DNA of 64,000 bases, taken from assembly GCF_000801105.2 (NCBI RefSeq), contig NC_079515.1, positions 7,068,001-7,132,000 on the forward strand. The letters are read 5' to 3'. A program made the translations under genes and the position numbers. Shown piece by piece: positions 35,660-46,626 of the stretch. This DNA is from Raphanus sativus (Eukaryota > Streptophyta > Magnoliopsida > Brassicales > Brassicaceae). The number at the start of each line of letters is the position of its first letter. Positions within the stretch are counted from its first letter, which is position 1. Below the pieces are notes generated by a model. That model worked only from the letters and a program-made list of their open reading frames with translations, was not told where the DNA came from and did no database searches.

Positions 35660-36853
35660 ATGACAAAAGAGACATTAAGATTGCTCGACCTTCCATGGGA
35701 TTTGGTAGTTGAGATCATCTCTAGGGTTCCGGCCACATGTTTGAGCCGGTTACGCTTTACTTGCAAGCGATGGAATGCTCTAATAAAAGATGAAGAATTC
35801 ATCAAGAAGCACTTGGATAAAACAGCAAAGCAGCATATGGTTCTCATGTTGCGTGATTTTATGTTTTATTCTATGCATGTAAATCTCCACGACATGTTTG
35901 TTGATCCACAAACGTCGTTGGTTAACCTCAAATCTTTCAATAACTCGGAACGGTTCGGGTTTCGTAAAATATTTCACTGCGACGGGTTATTGTTATGCCA
36001 CAACGGCAGCAGAATAACACTCGTGGTCTGGAACCCTTGCACTGGACAAATCAGGCGGGTCCAACTCAGTGATTACAAGTGTAACACCGAGTTTTTTCTT
36101 GGATACGAAAATAACAAGTCTTGCCGCCAAACCTATAAAATCTTGAGGTACAGCTGGGTGTATCGTGACAATTTCCATCATCCCGTTGTTGAGTGTGGAA
36201 TCTATGATTTTGGCTCTTGTTCGTGGAGGGATCTTGATGACATCCCTCCCAAATGCAACTCCATAACATCAAAGGGCGTATCTTTGAAGGGGAATGCTTA
36301 CTGGACTGTTGCTAAAGATAAAGAAGAAGATGTCTTACTTAGTTTTGATTTTTCAACAGAGAGATTTTGGGCGCTTAGTATTCCTTTTGCGAGTATTGGT
36401 ATTGATTGTCGTCTTACAGCCCTCTCAGTTGTTAGAGAAGAACGACTTGCAGTATTATATAACATGCGCTTTACCGGCCATCCACCAAAGATTGAGATAT
36501 GGATGACGACAGATGATAAGATCGATCAGACCAAAGTTGTGTCGTGGAGCAAGTTCTTATCACTGGAACTAGATGAGAATAATCCTCAGAAAGGTCTTTC
36601 AAGTGTCACAAGTTTCTTTATTGACGAGGAGAAGAAAGCCGCCGTGTTATGCGGTCTGGAATATAGGAATAAGAGGAATATGGTCACGAATGTATACATT
36701 GTTGGAGAGGACAATCTGGTCATGAAAATACCCGTAGGAGAATACAGATTGCAGTTCTTGAGGCCTGCTATTTACAATTATGTTCCAAGCTTGGCTCGAA
36801 TCCAAGAGCGTGGAGTAATGACACGAAAGCGAAAAAGAAAAAACCGGCATTAG
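35660..36853 (+). CDS. F-box protein with FBA_1-type associated domain (copy 1)
   Basis: A single exon of 397 residues. The N-terminal F-box (about 5-50) has LLDLPWDLVVEIISRVPATC and the LRFTCKRWNAL helix that binds SKP1. The rest is an F-box-associated domain with its usual CDGLLLC, VVWNPCTGQIRRV and YDFGSCSWRDL segments. The protein ends in a basic RKRKRKNRH. Such proteins are the substrate-recognition part of SCF ubiquitin ligases; targets of this fast-evolving Brassicaceae family are mostly unknown. It is the first of three full-length copies here (with 40501 and 48827) and looks intact. The ATG at 35660 matches the start of the others (MT[K/R]E). Confidence 0.92.
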   Translation: MTKETLRLLDLPWDLVVEIISRVPATCLSRLRFTCKRWNALIKDEEFIKKHLDKTAKQHMVLMLRDFMFYSMHVNLHDMFVDPQTSLVNLKSFNNSERFGFRKIFHCDGLLLCHNGSRITLVVWNPCTGQIRRVQLSDYKCNTEFFLGYENNKSCRQTYKILRYSWVYRDNFHHPVVECGIYDFGSCSWRDLDDIPPKCNSITSKGVSLKGNAYWTVAKDKEEDVLLSFDFSTERFWALSIPFASIGIDCRLTALSVVREERLAVLYNMRFTGHPPKIEIWMTTDDKIDQTKVVSWSKFLSLELDENNPQKGLSSVTSFFIDEEKKAAVLCGLEYRNKRNMVTNVYIVGEDNLVMKIPVGEYRLQFLRPAIYNYVPSLARIQERGVMTRKRKRKNRH

Positions 36854-37196
36854 TGGTTATAAACCACCAGGATGGATTTTTCAGTGTTGACTGTTTTGGG
36901 TTGATTTTTACATTTTGCACGTCTTCGAATATTTAATCTTTTTGATGTTTTTTTTGTGGACTTATCTTTAATTAATGTTTCGGTTTTGACTGTTTACAGT
37001 TTTGAATGTTTTTTTTTTTTTTTTTTTTTTTTTACAGTTTTGAATGTTTTAGATTGTCTGCCTATGTTTAAGTGTTGCTGTGTTGGTGTTCTCTCTTGAT
37101 CATTGATGTTTTATCTCTTGATCGTTAAATGCCTTGTCGGTACGTATAGTAGGTTTTTTTTTTCTCATTGTTAAGCAATTTTTGAGAATTATGAAA
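36854..37196. other. 3' flank of F-box copy 1 with poly(T) and direct repeat
   Basis: The 3' UTR region is shared with F-box copy 2. A 25-base T run (37009-37033) is flanked by two copies of ACAGTTTTGAATG (36996-37008 and 37034-37046). No gene. Confidence 0.6.
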
Positions 37197-37496
37197 CGCG
37201 AGTTTCTGATGATTGATCAGACCAAAGTCTTGAAGTGGAAGAAATTTTTGTCAGTGGGTTTATATAAGAGTATTCTTCTTGAGCCTTTTCCGAAGGAAGT
37301 AACTTTCTTTATCAACGAGGAGAAGAAAGTGGCCGTGTTATGCGATCATGTATATAGTATTCATATGAATACGGGCATGGTATATATTGTCGGGGAAGAA
37401 AATCGATGCATAATATTCCATGCAAGAGAATACAGACTCCCACCAGTGAGGCCACTTTTTTACGATTATATTCCAAGCTTGGCTCAAATCCAATAG
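37197..37496 (+). pseudogene. F-box gene C-terminal fragment
   Basis: This stretch encodes only the last part of an F-box-associated domain: TKVLKWKKFLSVGLYK, FFINEEKKVAVLCD, GMVYIVGEEN, YDYIPSLAQIQ, then stop at 37494-37496. It corresponds to the last 100 or so residues of the full-length copies. The left junction lies at about 37205: sequence before it matches the 3' flank of F-box copy 2 (GAAACGCGAGTTTCTGAT near 41950). No F-box is present. Confidence 0.85.
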
Positions 37497-37864
37497 GGCA
37501 GGGTAACAACAAGAAAACAAAAGAAAAGAACGGCACTAGTCGGTATAACAAGCACGTAGTTTCTTGCATCTCCATTGTTCTTAATCTTTTTGTGTTTTTT
37601 TCTTGTGGGAGTGAATGTCGTTTGATAAATTAGTGATTTGGTCTTATATTTTATTTGATTCTGTTCTTTTCTAATTGCATTACATATTCAATTAATCTAA
37701 CAATATCTAGAGATTTAAAATGATAAAATTTCTTTTGTCTCCTATTTTATTCCTTTCTACGTACAATATATATGATGATGATAAAATCTTATCTATTTGA
37801 ATAAAAATCATGATTTCTCCTGTCATTTTGAAACAAGAAGCTTCTTTTTATGTGAATCTGAGTT
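37497..37864. other. Flank of F-box fragment, no gene seen
   Basis: AT-rich DNA similar in part to the 3' flanks of the other F-box copies (GTGAATGTCGTTTGATAAATTA). No gene. Confidence 0.5.
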
Positions 37865-38650
37865 CTTTTGGGCAGCTTGGACAAAATCTCATCGGATGAA
37901 GGATAATTTAATGTGGCTTATTGATGAGAACAAGCAATCCTCTTAGATCTGGAAAACTTTCCTCAAAATTCTATCCTTAATTAGCTGAGCGCTTCATTCA
38001 TTGTCATATAGGGGCGGAAAACAAGGCCAGCTTTTAGTTTGATCACTGGTCGTCTCTGGTTCCTTTGATACACTTGGCTTGTGGAGGATCATGAATTCAT
38101 GATTTAAGTAACTACTCCACTGCCTTAACTTGGGAGGCTATTAGAAACCGGGGGTCATACTCTTGGCTGGGAGAAATTAATCTTGTTTAAAAGGCACCGA
38201 GTCACTGCCACTTTGGGTCGCTAATCTTGATAGGCTCCCACTTGTGTCCGTCTTGCCTCTTGGGGCCTTCAAATCCCCAAAATCATGCTGCATTTGTAAC
38301 ATCTCCAACCAGTCCAGAGAACATCTTTTCCTCAGGTGCAGATTCAGTGAGGAGCTATGGGTTTTTATTCTGAAAAGGCTAGGATACAGACCTGACTTAT
38401 TTCACACTTGGACTTCGCTATTTGCATGGATAGACACAAATGATGATGCTTTCCCAGCCACTCTAAGACTTCTAGCTGTGCAAGCTACTATTTACAAACT
38501 ATGGGCTGAGCGGAATGGAAGGCTGCATGGTTCTGCATCCTCTTCTCCTCACTCCATTTTCAGGGACATTGACCGCTAGTCCATAACGTCATTCACGCGA
38601 GGAAACACCACACACGCTTCCGTAACCTTATGTATCATCATTGGATGATG
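37865..38650 (+). mobile_element. Decayed LINE fragment (zf-RVT region)
   Basis: In shifting frames the sequence encodes the end of a non-LTR retrotransposon ORF2: a SIWKTFLKIL-type segment near 37950 and FDHWSSLVPL near 38040. From 38190 come HRVTATLWVANLDRLP, CCICNISNQSREHLFLRCRF and YKLWAERNGRLHG, the zinc-binding zf-RVT motif of plant LINEs. The frame after 38244 stays open for 111 codons. Stops and shifts show it is dead, and the reverse transcriptase proper is missing. Confidence 0.85.
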
Positions 38651-38759
38651 CATGCCTAGTTTCTCTGTTATTTGGTTTTGTATTTGCCAACTATTAGGTC
38701 CTTTTTGCTTGTTTAAATTTTTTTGGCAGCAAATGACTTGAAAGCTCTGAATATGCAAG

Positions 38760-39545
38760 AAGAGCTTGCAGATGTCAATAGTCTTCCGTGACTAACTAGG
38801 CGACGAAGTCATTGATGCTGGAGGCATTAGTCGTTACTACATAAGGCATGCGGAGTAACGACTACATAAGGCATGCGGAGTGGTGGATTATCATGTGGAT
38901 GCAAGGATATGCTGAGATAGAGAAGAATAAACTGAGGGTTTATGTCTTCACGTAGTCGTTGAAGTAGTTGCTGATGCAGTGAGTGTCAGAGAGTGAACCA
39001 GGAGGCATGCGAAGTGGTAGAGACCATGTGGATGCGAGATACCTTATATTCCTTAAACTTAAATTTTATACCGTGGAGAAAAGGCAAGAGATAAACTTGG
39101 GGAGCAAGTTTATGCCTTAAGGAATAAGTACATTCCAAGAAAAGGAAAGTGTACTTATTAATATGGAAGTTGTCTATATATCTATGTTGCCTTGGAGACT
39201 AGGATTTCAGGAACGTGAAAATCACTGTAAAAGAGCTATGGAGTCGTGGGTATTCCAAACACTGGGGGCTATTATTATAGAGGAAAGATGAAAATCCCTT
39301 AGGGTGTTCTTGGGATCGTGCCGAAGCAGTTGCTGAGGTACTGACGATGGAGAGACAAGTTTGGGTAGATTAGGAATTGTTCAGTAACAGCTGTTAGGGT
39401 GTTAACAGGCTATCAAGGCTGATTAAGCGGAACTTGTAATTGAGTGTATAAGGCAATTTCTAATAAAGCAATTGGTGTTTGCTTGTATCTATTTTGTCTC
39501 TTGGTTTACCTTCTGTATTACTATATTGTGGTGTCATCTTTGCAC
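38760..39545. mobile_element. Possible LTR-retrotransposon remnant
   Basis: This stretch has a base composition unlike its surroundings and no coding capacity. It includes internal repeats: ATAAGGCATGCGGAGT twice at 38841 and 38864, and a related GGCATGCGAAGTGG near 39003. It ends in an LTR-like zone with TATAAGGCAATTTCTAATAAAGC and then TGGTGTCATCTTTGCAC, which could be a worn primer-binding site. I cannot find a second LTR. The class is a guess. Confidence 0.3.
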
Positions 39546-39897
39546 TAACAAGTTCTATGTACAATCTCCCTCCGAGTGTTGAAGATCTATTCTCCAAGTG
39601 TTGAAAATTATTATTATATATAAGAAATGTTTTAACACATGCCATAATTTGAAAAAAAAAATTTCCCTTATATCTCAGTCATAATAGTTAGCAATTTTTT
39701 CTTATTAAATATTTTCTTAAAAAAATTACTAAAATTTATTTTATATTTATAAAAAAATATTCTTTTTAGTTTTTTAGGATTTTTCTTTTAAATTTTTAAT
39801 TGTATCATATTTATTATGTGTGCTAATTATGTTAATTGGCATTTAAAAAAAAGAAAAATTATATAATAAAATTACTAATATAATCCACGTTATTATA
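39546..39897. other. AT-rich intergenic DNA
   Basis: No gene, repeat or element end recognised. Confidence 0.5.
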
Positions 39898-40130
39898 TAC
39901 TCCCTCCGTTTCATATTAAGTGTCGTTTTAGAGAATTTTTTTCGTTGCAAAATAAGTGTCGTTTTAGAGTTTCAATGCAAAATTTATTAACTTTATTCTC
40001 CATTCTATTTTTCTATTGGTTGAATTGTATCGGTAATGATATTTTTATATTGAAAATATGCAAAATTAAATGCTTTCTTAATCCGTGTGCACAAGTCTAA
40101 AACGACACTTATAATGAAACAGAGGGAGTA
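39898..40130. mobile_element. Stowaway-type MITE 1
   Basis: TA at 39898-39899 and 40129-40130 flanks a 229-base element beginning CTCCCTCCGTTTCATATTAA and ending with the near-complement TTATAATGAAACAGAGGGAG. The terminal inverted repeat with AAGTGTCGTTTTAGA is the Stowaway signature. Internal DNA is AT-rich and non-coding. Confidence 0.93.
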
Positions 40131-40138
40131 TTGACTAA

Positions 40139-40404
40139 TACTCCCTCTGTTTCATTATAAGTGTCACTCTAAGCTCATTTTCTTGTTACACAAAGAGTGT
40201 CACTTTACAATTCCAATGTAAATTATACTAACTTTCAGCTGAAAATTAATTGCAAACTGCATTGATTTTATAAATAATTTTATTTATCTAAAAATACTAT
40301 TGGTCAAAGAGATATAATTAATTACAATTTACATATATTTCAACAATTTTCTTAATCTGTGTGAAAAATGTCACAACGACACTCTTTAAGAAACGGAGGG
40401 AGTA
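40139..40404. mobile_element. Stowaway-type MITE 2
   Basis: A second element, 262 bases (40141-40402), flanked by TA at 40139-40140 and 40403-40404. It begins CTCCCTCTGTTTCATTATAA and ends TTTAAGAAACGGAGGGAG. It is a relative of MITE 1, not a copy, and starts only 8 bases after MITE 1's right-hand TA. It ends about 97 bases before an F-box start codon. Confidence 0.92.
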
Positions 40405-40500
40405 ATAGATGACTAGTTTAAGGGGAAACGTGAAAGTCAGAACCCTAATTAATTTCTAAGAAACCTAGCCACCTCTAGCCGTCTTCTAATCCATTGGGAG

Positions 40501-41685
40501 ATGACAAGAGAGGCATTGATATTGCTCGACCTTCCATGGGATTTGGTACTTGAGATACTCTTTAGAGTTCCGGCTACATCTCTGGCACGATTAAGTTTCA
40601 CTTGCAAGCGATGGAACGCTCTATTCAAAGATCACGAGTTCATCAAGAAGCACTTAGATAAAGCAGCAAAGCAGTGTATGGTTCTCATGTTGAGTGATTC
40701 AAAGGTTTATTCAATGAATGTAAATCTCAATGGGATTCACGACAATGTTGTTGATCCACAAACGTTGCTGAGCCTAAACGATCTCCACAATCCGGAACAA
40801 ATCAAGAGATATAAAATATTTCACTGCTACGGATTATTGTTATGCACCACATGGGACTTAAGACTCCTGGTTTTGAACCCTTGTACTGACCAAATCAGGT
40901 GGATCCCATACAGTCGTTACAAGGATCACTCAGAATTTTCCCTTGGATACGAAAATAACAAATCTTGCCAAAACTATAAAATCTTGAGGTGCAGCTGGGA
41001 TATTATTGGCCTAGAACCTCAAGTTGTTGACTGTGGAATCTATGATTTTGAGTCTCATTCGTGAAAGGATCTTAATGACGTGTTTCCCAAAAACTGCAGC
41101 ATAGTATCAAAGGCAGTGTCTTTGAAGGGGAATATTTATTGGATTGCCAATATAAATGTTGAAGAAGATCTCTTACTTAGTTTCGATTTTTCAACAGAGA
41201 AGTTTAGTTGTTTATCTATTTGTTTTCTGAGTGTCGTTGATGATTTTGTTCCTACAGCTCTCTCAGTTGTTCGAGAAGAACGACTATCATTATTATATAG
41301 TAACGTTTCCTATCCACCAAAGATTGAGATATGGATGACGACGACACATGATATGATTGATCAGAACAAACTTGTGTCGTGGAGCAAGTTTTTATCACTT
41401 GAACTAGATGAGAATAATCCTCAGAAAGGTCTTTCAAGTGTCACAAGTTTCTTTATCGACGAGGAGAAGAAAGCGGCCGTGTTATGCGATCTGGAATATA
41501 GGAATAAGAGGTATACGGACATGGTATACATTGTCGGAGAGGACAATCGGTTCATGAAAATACCCGTAGGAGAAAATAGATTGCATTTAGTGTATCCAGT
41601 TATTTCCAACTATGTTCCAAGCTTGGTTCGAATCCAACAGGGTGGAGTAATGACACGAGAACGAAAAAGAAAAAACCGGCATTAG
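40501..41685 (+). pseudogene. F-box gene copy 2, one nonsense codon
   Basis: A full-length F-box gene of 395 codons with LLDLPWDLVLEILFRVPATS, LSFTCKRWNAL, the associated domain (CYGLLLCTTWD, LVLNPCTDQIRWI, YDFESHS) and the basic end RERKRKNRH. It has a single in-frame stop, TGA at 41062-41064, where copies 1 and 3 have TGG (the tryptophan in SW[R/K]DL/NL). After the stop the same frame continues undamaged to 41685. A truncated 187-residue product keeping the F-box is possible, so it is either a young pseudogene or a short dominant-type form. Its nearest relative is copy 1 (identical long stretches such as 41404-41470). Confidence 0.9.
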
Positions 41686-42989
41686 TGGTTATAAACCACC
41701 GGAAAGGATTTTTCAGTGTTGAATGTTTTGGGTTGATCTTTACATTATACACATCTTCGAATATTAAACCTTTTTAAATGTTTTTTCTGTGGACTTATCT
41801 TTACGTAATGTTTCGGTTTTGACAGTTTACAGTTGCCGTGTTGGTGTTATCTCTTAATAATCGTTGATGTTTTATCTCTTAGTCGTTAAATGCATGCCTT
41901 GTCTACGGTAGGCTCTTTTTAAAATCGTTCAGCAATTTTTGAGAATTGTGAAACGCGAGTTTCTGATTATTGATTCGTTTATACGTTGGGCTAAAAGAAT
42001 TCAAGAGCTCCAAAACTAAATGTGTTACACTCAAGAAGCAACATATGAAGAGAAGGAAGGTGTTCATTAGACCAACCAGCGTTATATCACAAGTTTATCT
42101 ATGTGAACAGACAGGCAAGCATTCCTTAAGAAGGTTAAGGCACAACCTCACAATTCATCAAATTATATTCAATTCTCTGTCTAACACAATCTAGGAATCG
42201 AAACATAAATTGGGTAGTAAATTATGTACATATATATTGTATGCTTAAATCTTGTTTTATGTAAAATTAGTAGTATAGACAGGTATGGTACTAACTATTG
42301 TAAAATATACGTTCTTTGACTAATTAATGAATTGGTCTTATATGTGTTTCAAAAAAAAAAAGGTCTTATATTTTATTCTATCTTATTGTACATATCACCT
42401 GTTGTAGTTTGTCTCTTCTTCTCTGCATTACATTCAGTAGGCATCTATAATAATGACTATCACTTTCTCAATTGATGCAGCAGCATCGTAACATCTTTTC
42501 GGGAAGGATATATCGGTGTTGAACGTTTTGGTTTGATCTTAACTTTATATCTCTTGATCGTTGGATACTTTTGCTGTCCATTTTTTTCGTTATTATAAAA
42601 CGAAAGTTATAGGGAGCATTGTGTTGAAGATGGTTCTGTTTGTAGAGCAGAAGCTAAGATGTCTATTGTAGCTCGTTTTAATGGTGTTAACTGTCTGACC
42701 TCATTGATCATGGAGGTTTTTATCCCCCTTTATTGTTTAGTTCAGGAATGTCAATTTGAAGAAGTCTTCTTTTTTGACTTGCCTTTCTCGGAGACAACGG
42801 TGGTTGAACGTGTGTGTGATATCACCTTTATCAAGTCTTTGTTTGAGTACTTGTTTAAGCTTTACCATTCGCTTGTCCAGTATATTGGTCTATGGTTTAG
42901 TTTCTTTGGCTCCTTGTATCCTTATTATTGTATCCTCCATTAGTAGAGTTAAAACTCTTTTAAGTTTCGATGAAAGTAGGGTTGATTGA
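41686..42989. other. 3' flank of F-box copy 2 with an inserted unknown segment
   Basis: Most of this is the 3' flanking block that recurs after F-box copy 3 (42310-42600 resembles 51530-51810). Between about 42610 and 42980 lies sequence without a counterpart in the other block; it carries an open frame of 94 codons (42659-42943) that I do not recognise. No clear target duplication. Confidence 0.55.
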
Positions 42990-43174
42990 AAAAACGAGAG
43001 TCTCGCTCAAACCCTGATTCGTTTATACGTTGCGCTAATAACTATACGAATAAGTGTTACACTCAAGAAGCAACTTATGAAGGGATCATGAGATCAAGCA
43101 GCCTTATATGGCAAAAGGTTTTTGCGACTTGTCTTTCTAACTACACCAATCGGTTAGAGTTCCCGTCTTTGCAT
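42990..43174. repeat. Duplicated F-box flank, segment b
   Basis: Bases 43012-43174 match 51904-52076 (GATTCGTTTATACGTTGCGC, CACTCAAGAAGCAACTTATG, ATGGCAAAAGGTTTTTG). A diverged piece of the same block is at 41970-42060. It marks the duplicated unit of the F-box cluster. Confidence 0.85.
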
Positions 43175-43773
43175 CAGTGGCGGAGCAAGAAAAATTATTT
43201 GATGGGGCACATATTAAATATAATTAAATAAAATTAAATTAATAAATAAAATAAACATTTAATATATATATATATAATGCTATAAAATATTAATAAAAAT
43301 AATAATTTTCCATAAGATAGGGAAAAAGCAATATTTCTTTTTTAGGAATGAAAATTTTAATAAAATTATTATAAAACTTAACAGTTTTAGATGCTACGGT
43401 TAAATAAAAATTGAAATATATAAGTCTATAAATTTATGTTATCTATAATAAGATGTTAATATCAAAGTAACTTGTTTTTGGTCATTATATTATAAAGAAC
43501 TAAACTTTATGATGTTAAATAAAAATGCATTATATTTTAATTTTTGTTGACTATTTACTATTTATTATTAATTAATTAATTTATTAGAAACTACAAATAT
43601 CTACAGTTAAACCTATTGACTTAGAGTGTGCTTCAAAAAAGAAAAATATAATAGCAAGAACTACAAAAAGAGAATTAAACAAATGAAAAAGGCATGTTAA
43701 CAACAATAAAAATACATTAATTAATATTAAAAACAAAAGCAGCGAAAAAACTGTTACTAATAGTAAAAATTGA
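43175..43773. mobile_element. One-ended hAT-like insertion and AT-rich DNA
   Basis: At 43175 the duplicated block is cut by CAGTGGCGGAGCAAG, a typical hAT terminal repeat, after the target TTTGCAT. The undisturbed copy at 52076 reads TTTGCATTACACTC. The right end of the element and the continuation of the target are not found; AT-rich DNA follows to the CIPK1-intron copy. Confidence 0.55.
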
Positions 43774-44271
43774 GATCAGATGTTTAAATATTCAAAAGCT
43801 TGCTCCTAATAAAAAGTGAATAAATTCTAAAAATATGATCTCAATCATAACATAAAAAATCCATAATAAACAAAACACTTAGGTGTCCAATATACAAGAA
43901 AACATAAAAAAATAGGTTAACCAAAACACAACCAGATAGAGACACAAAACGTGGACCACGTGCCTCCAGTATGTGTAATTCACATAATCGGTTGCTTGAC
44001 CAAAGAGTTACAGGGCAAAGCAACTCAAAGAAGGTGAGATAATTAGAAGTCAACAATAAACGTCCTCCACTATTTTTTGACCCAAAGGTACAGCAAGTCA
44101 GCAACACCCAAAGGTTATTATAAGTGATTAAGATATTCTCAAAAACAACAAATAATTTCAGAGAAAATCTGATGTTTAGTCCTCAAAGTCAGCAAGCTCT
44201 AACCACTTTTTGTTTAATTAGATAAAAACTAAACTATTATTAGTGATTCCAGACCTATTAATCTAAATTAA
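43774..44271 (+). repeat. Copy of CIPK1 intron 2 sequence
   Basis: This stretch is closely related to 54289-55180 inside CIPK1 intron 2 (shared GATCAGATGTTTAAATAT, TCGGTTGCTTGACCAAAGAG, AACGTCCTCCACTATTTTTT, GATTCCAGACCTATTAATCT). A central part of the intron (about 54660-55020) is missing here. Neither copy contains exon sequence. It may be a segmental copy or an unrecognised transposon. Confidence 0.85.
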
Positions 44272-45955
44272 TATATGCATTAAACAACTTATTTAAATTA
44301 TTTTGTATTAAATTTATGTTTATTTTGACCCGCCAATCTTCAAAACTGAATTTTTATTAGCAATATTTTTTCTATGTTTATTCATTTTAGATAATATATT
44401 ATTGTATATATAAAGTTATATAGTTTCCGAATGTGAAGTCGTTATGTCATCGTATTATAATTTTAACATAAATATTTATATTTATGAAAATAAAATTTAT
44501 AAATTTATCAAATATATATAACTTTATCGTATTAGTTCAATATAAATTTTAATTTAAAATTAATTATTATTATAAAATAGACAAAAACAAGATAATTTTT
44601 TATTTTTTCATTTTATAAATGATAACTAAATATATATTAATGTATAATAACAATTCATTGCTAATTAAGAAATTAGTTGAAATATCTACATAATTTTTTT
44701 GAAAATTAAGATATTGTTATATCTACATAAATTTTTCAACATATTTTTAAAAATAAATATTTATATTTAAAAGTAAAAGATATCATGATTAAAATATCTA
44801 ATATTATTAGATTTAACGAAATACATATCAATTTTTATAAATGTATTATATATTTTACTAATGTTAACCCATTTTACCAATTTATTATATTTTTAACATA
44901 AATACTTAAGAAAATAAAATTTAAAAATTTAAAAATTTAATATAATTTATCATATTTACCTCGATATAATAATTTTCTCTTACAATGATTGATTATGATT
45001 ATACAATAGATAAATAAGATTAGATTTATATTTTTAATTTTATAAAATATATTAATGTATAATAATATCTCATAATTAATTTCAAAGTTAGTGAAGATAT
45101 TTACATATAATGTTTGAAAATTAATATCTTGTTAAAATCTTTTAAAAAGATTTGTTAGAATTTTTAAAATATATATTTATATTTAAAATGAAAAGATATC
45201 AAAAGATAATATGATTAAAGTAGTTAAAAGATTCTATATATTATTAGTCTTAATAAAATACATTTAATAAAAATTAAAGGATTGTCTAAATTAAAAAAAT
45301 CACACATGAAAGAAGTCATGATTTCTATTTTAATATATAAATCTCTAAAACTAACATTCAAATCTTTAGAACCACCAACAACTTAACCTAAATTCCTTCA
45401 ATTTTAATCCATAAAAGAAAACAGAAAACTAATGTTAAAATTGTTTTTGAAGCTAATTAAAGTAGGGAAAATTGGAAAGAAGAGATATTTTTAACTTAAG
45501 TTTGTCCTAATAGAACTTGTAGAGGATTATTTGGGTAAATAGGATTTATATTCTCTTTAATACCATTTATGCCTTTAATTAACCAAATTAACTTTATTAT
45601 TTCATAATTTATTTAAGCTTTTGTAAAAAGGAAAAATAGTAAAACCAGAAAGTAAATATATGTATTGCGTGACATAAAAAGTTGGAGAGCTCAAGAACAG
45701 CCGCCAGCCTTCGTTGATTTTTTTGTTGGTGGACGTTCTTCGCCGCCACCGGAATGACTCGTCCCCTGTATTTTATTTCCTCTTCACTTTTCTCATCATC
45801 TCCTCTTTGTTTCTTAACAGATCTAAAAATTCTGGGGATTGAATTTTTAGATCTACAGATCTTGAGTTGTTTTCTTTTTAGTTTTCTGTTTCAGAAGGTG
45901 CTGTTTTGGGTCAGTTTGTTCGATTGCTTCGGCTTGGCTTGTGCTTCATATTTTT
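44272..45955. other. Very AT-rich DNA, no gene
   Basis: No open frames worth naming. A GC-richer island at 45690-45800 (CAGCCGCCAGCC, CGCCGCCACCGG) looks like a stray promoter or gene-start fragment but leads into no recognisable protein. Confidence 0.45.
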
Positions 45956-45956
45956 A

Positions 45957-46620
45957 CTAGGTGTTTTCCTGCACCATGTGCAGTAAAAGAATTTTAAAAT
46001 ATTTTTTAAAAGATAAATATAAATTATATTTATTTTTTATTAATATTATAAATTTTCTTTTTTATCAATATTTTAATATAAATTTGATTTAACTGAATAT
46101 TAAAATTAAGATAAAACCAATTTGTTTATTTTGAATTATATTTAAGAATTGCATGTATATATTTAAAATTATAATCTTAGGTAGATTTTTCTATCTATTT
46201 ATTTTCATTAAATATATTAAATAAATATGTAAAATTCAGAATTGTCAAAAATTAAAATTATATAATGTTTATAAAATCTGTAAATATATATCAGAAACTA
46301 ATGATTTTACGATTTAATTTGATTTTATGATTTAATTTTATAATTTTCTAAAAATATGTATATATTTTGAAATATTTTTAATTTAAATAATATTTCAAAA
46401 TTTGAAATGCCATAATTGAATATATTTATTTAATGATGATTTATGCGTTATTGCCATATTTTTAAAAAGTCCAAAAATATAAATCGATAATAAATATAAT
46501 ATATGAGTTATTACCATATTTTAAATTTTTTATCAAAAATATAAATTAACATTAAATATAATTGTCCATGTCATATTAATCTATAAGACATGTCATCAAT
46601 TTTAGTAGCTATGTCACAAT
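45957..46620 (-). mobile_element. Non-autonomous Helitron A (5'-truncated)
   Basis: The minus strand ends CTGCACATGGTGCAG (a hairpin with 6-bp arms), then GAAAACAC and CTAG at 45960-45957, followed by T: the 3' end of a Helitron. The body aligns with Helitron B next to it (ATGTCATCAAT, GTCACAATT shared) but lacks the last 60-75 bases at B's 5' end. Confidence 0.75.
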
Positions 46621-46626
46621 TATTAA

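Noticed and set aside
45754..45960. 68-codon frame after a GC-rich island as a gene
   Set aside because: No recognisable protein, and the frame ends at the Helitron terminus; probably a stray promoter fragment.
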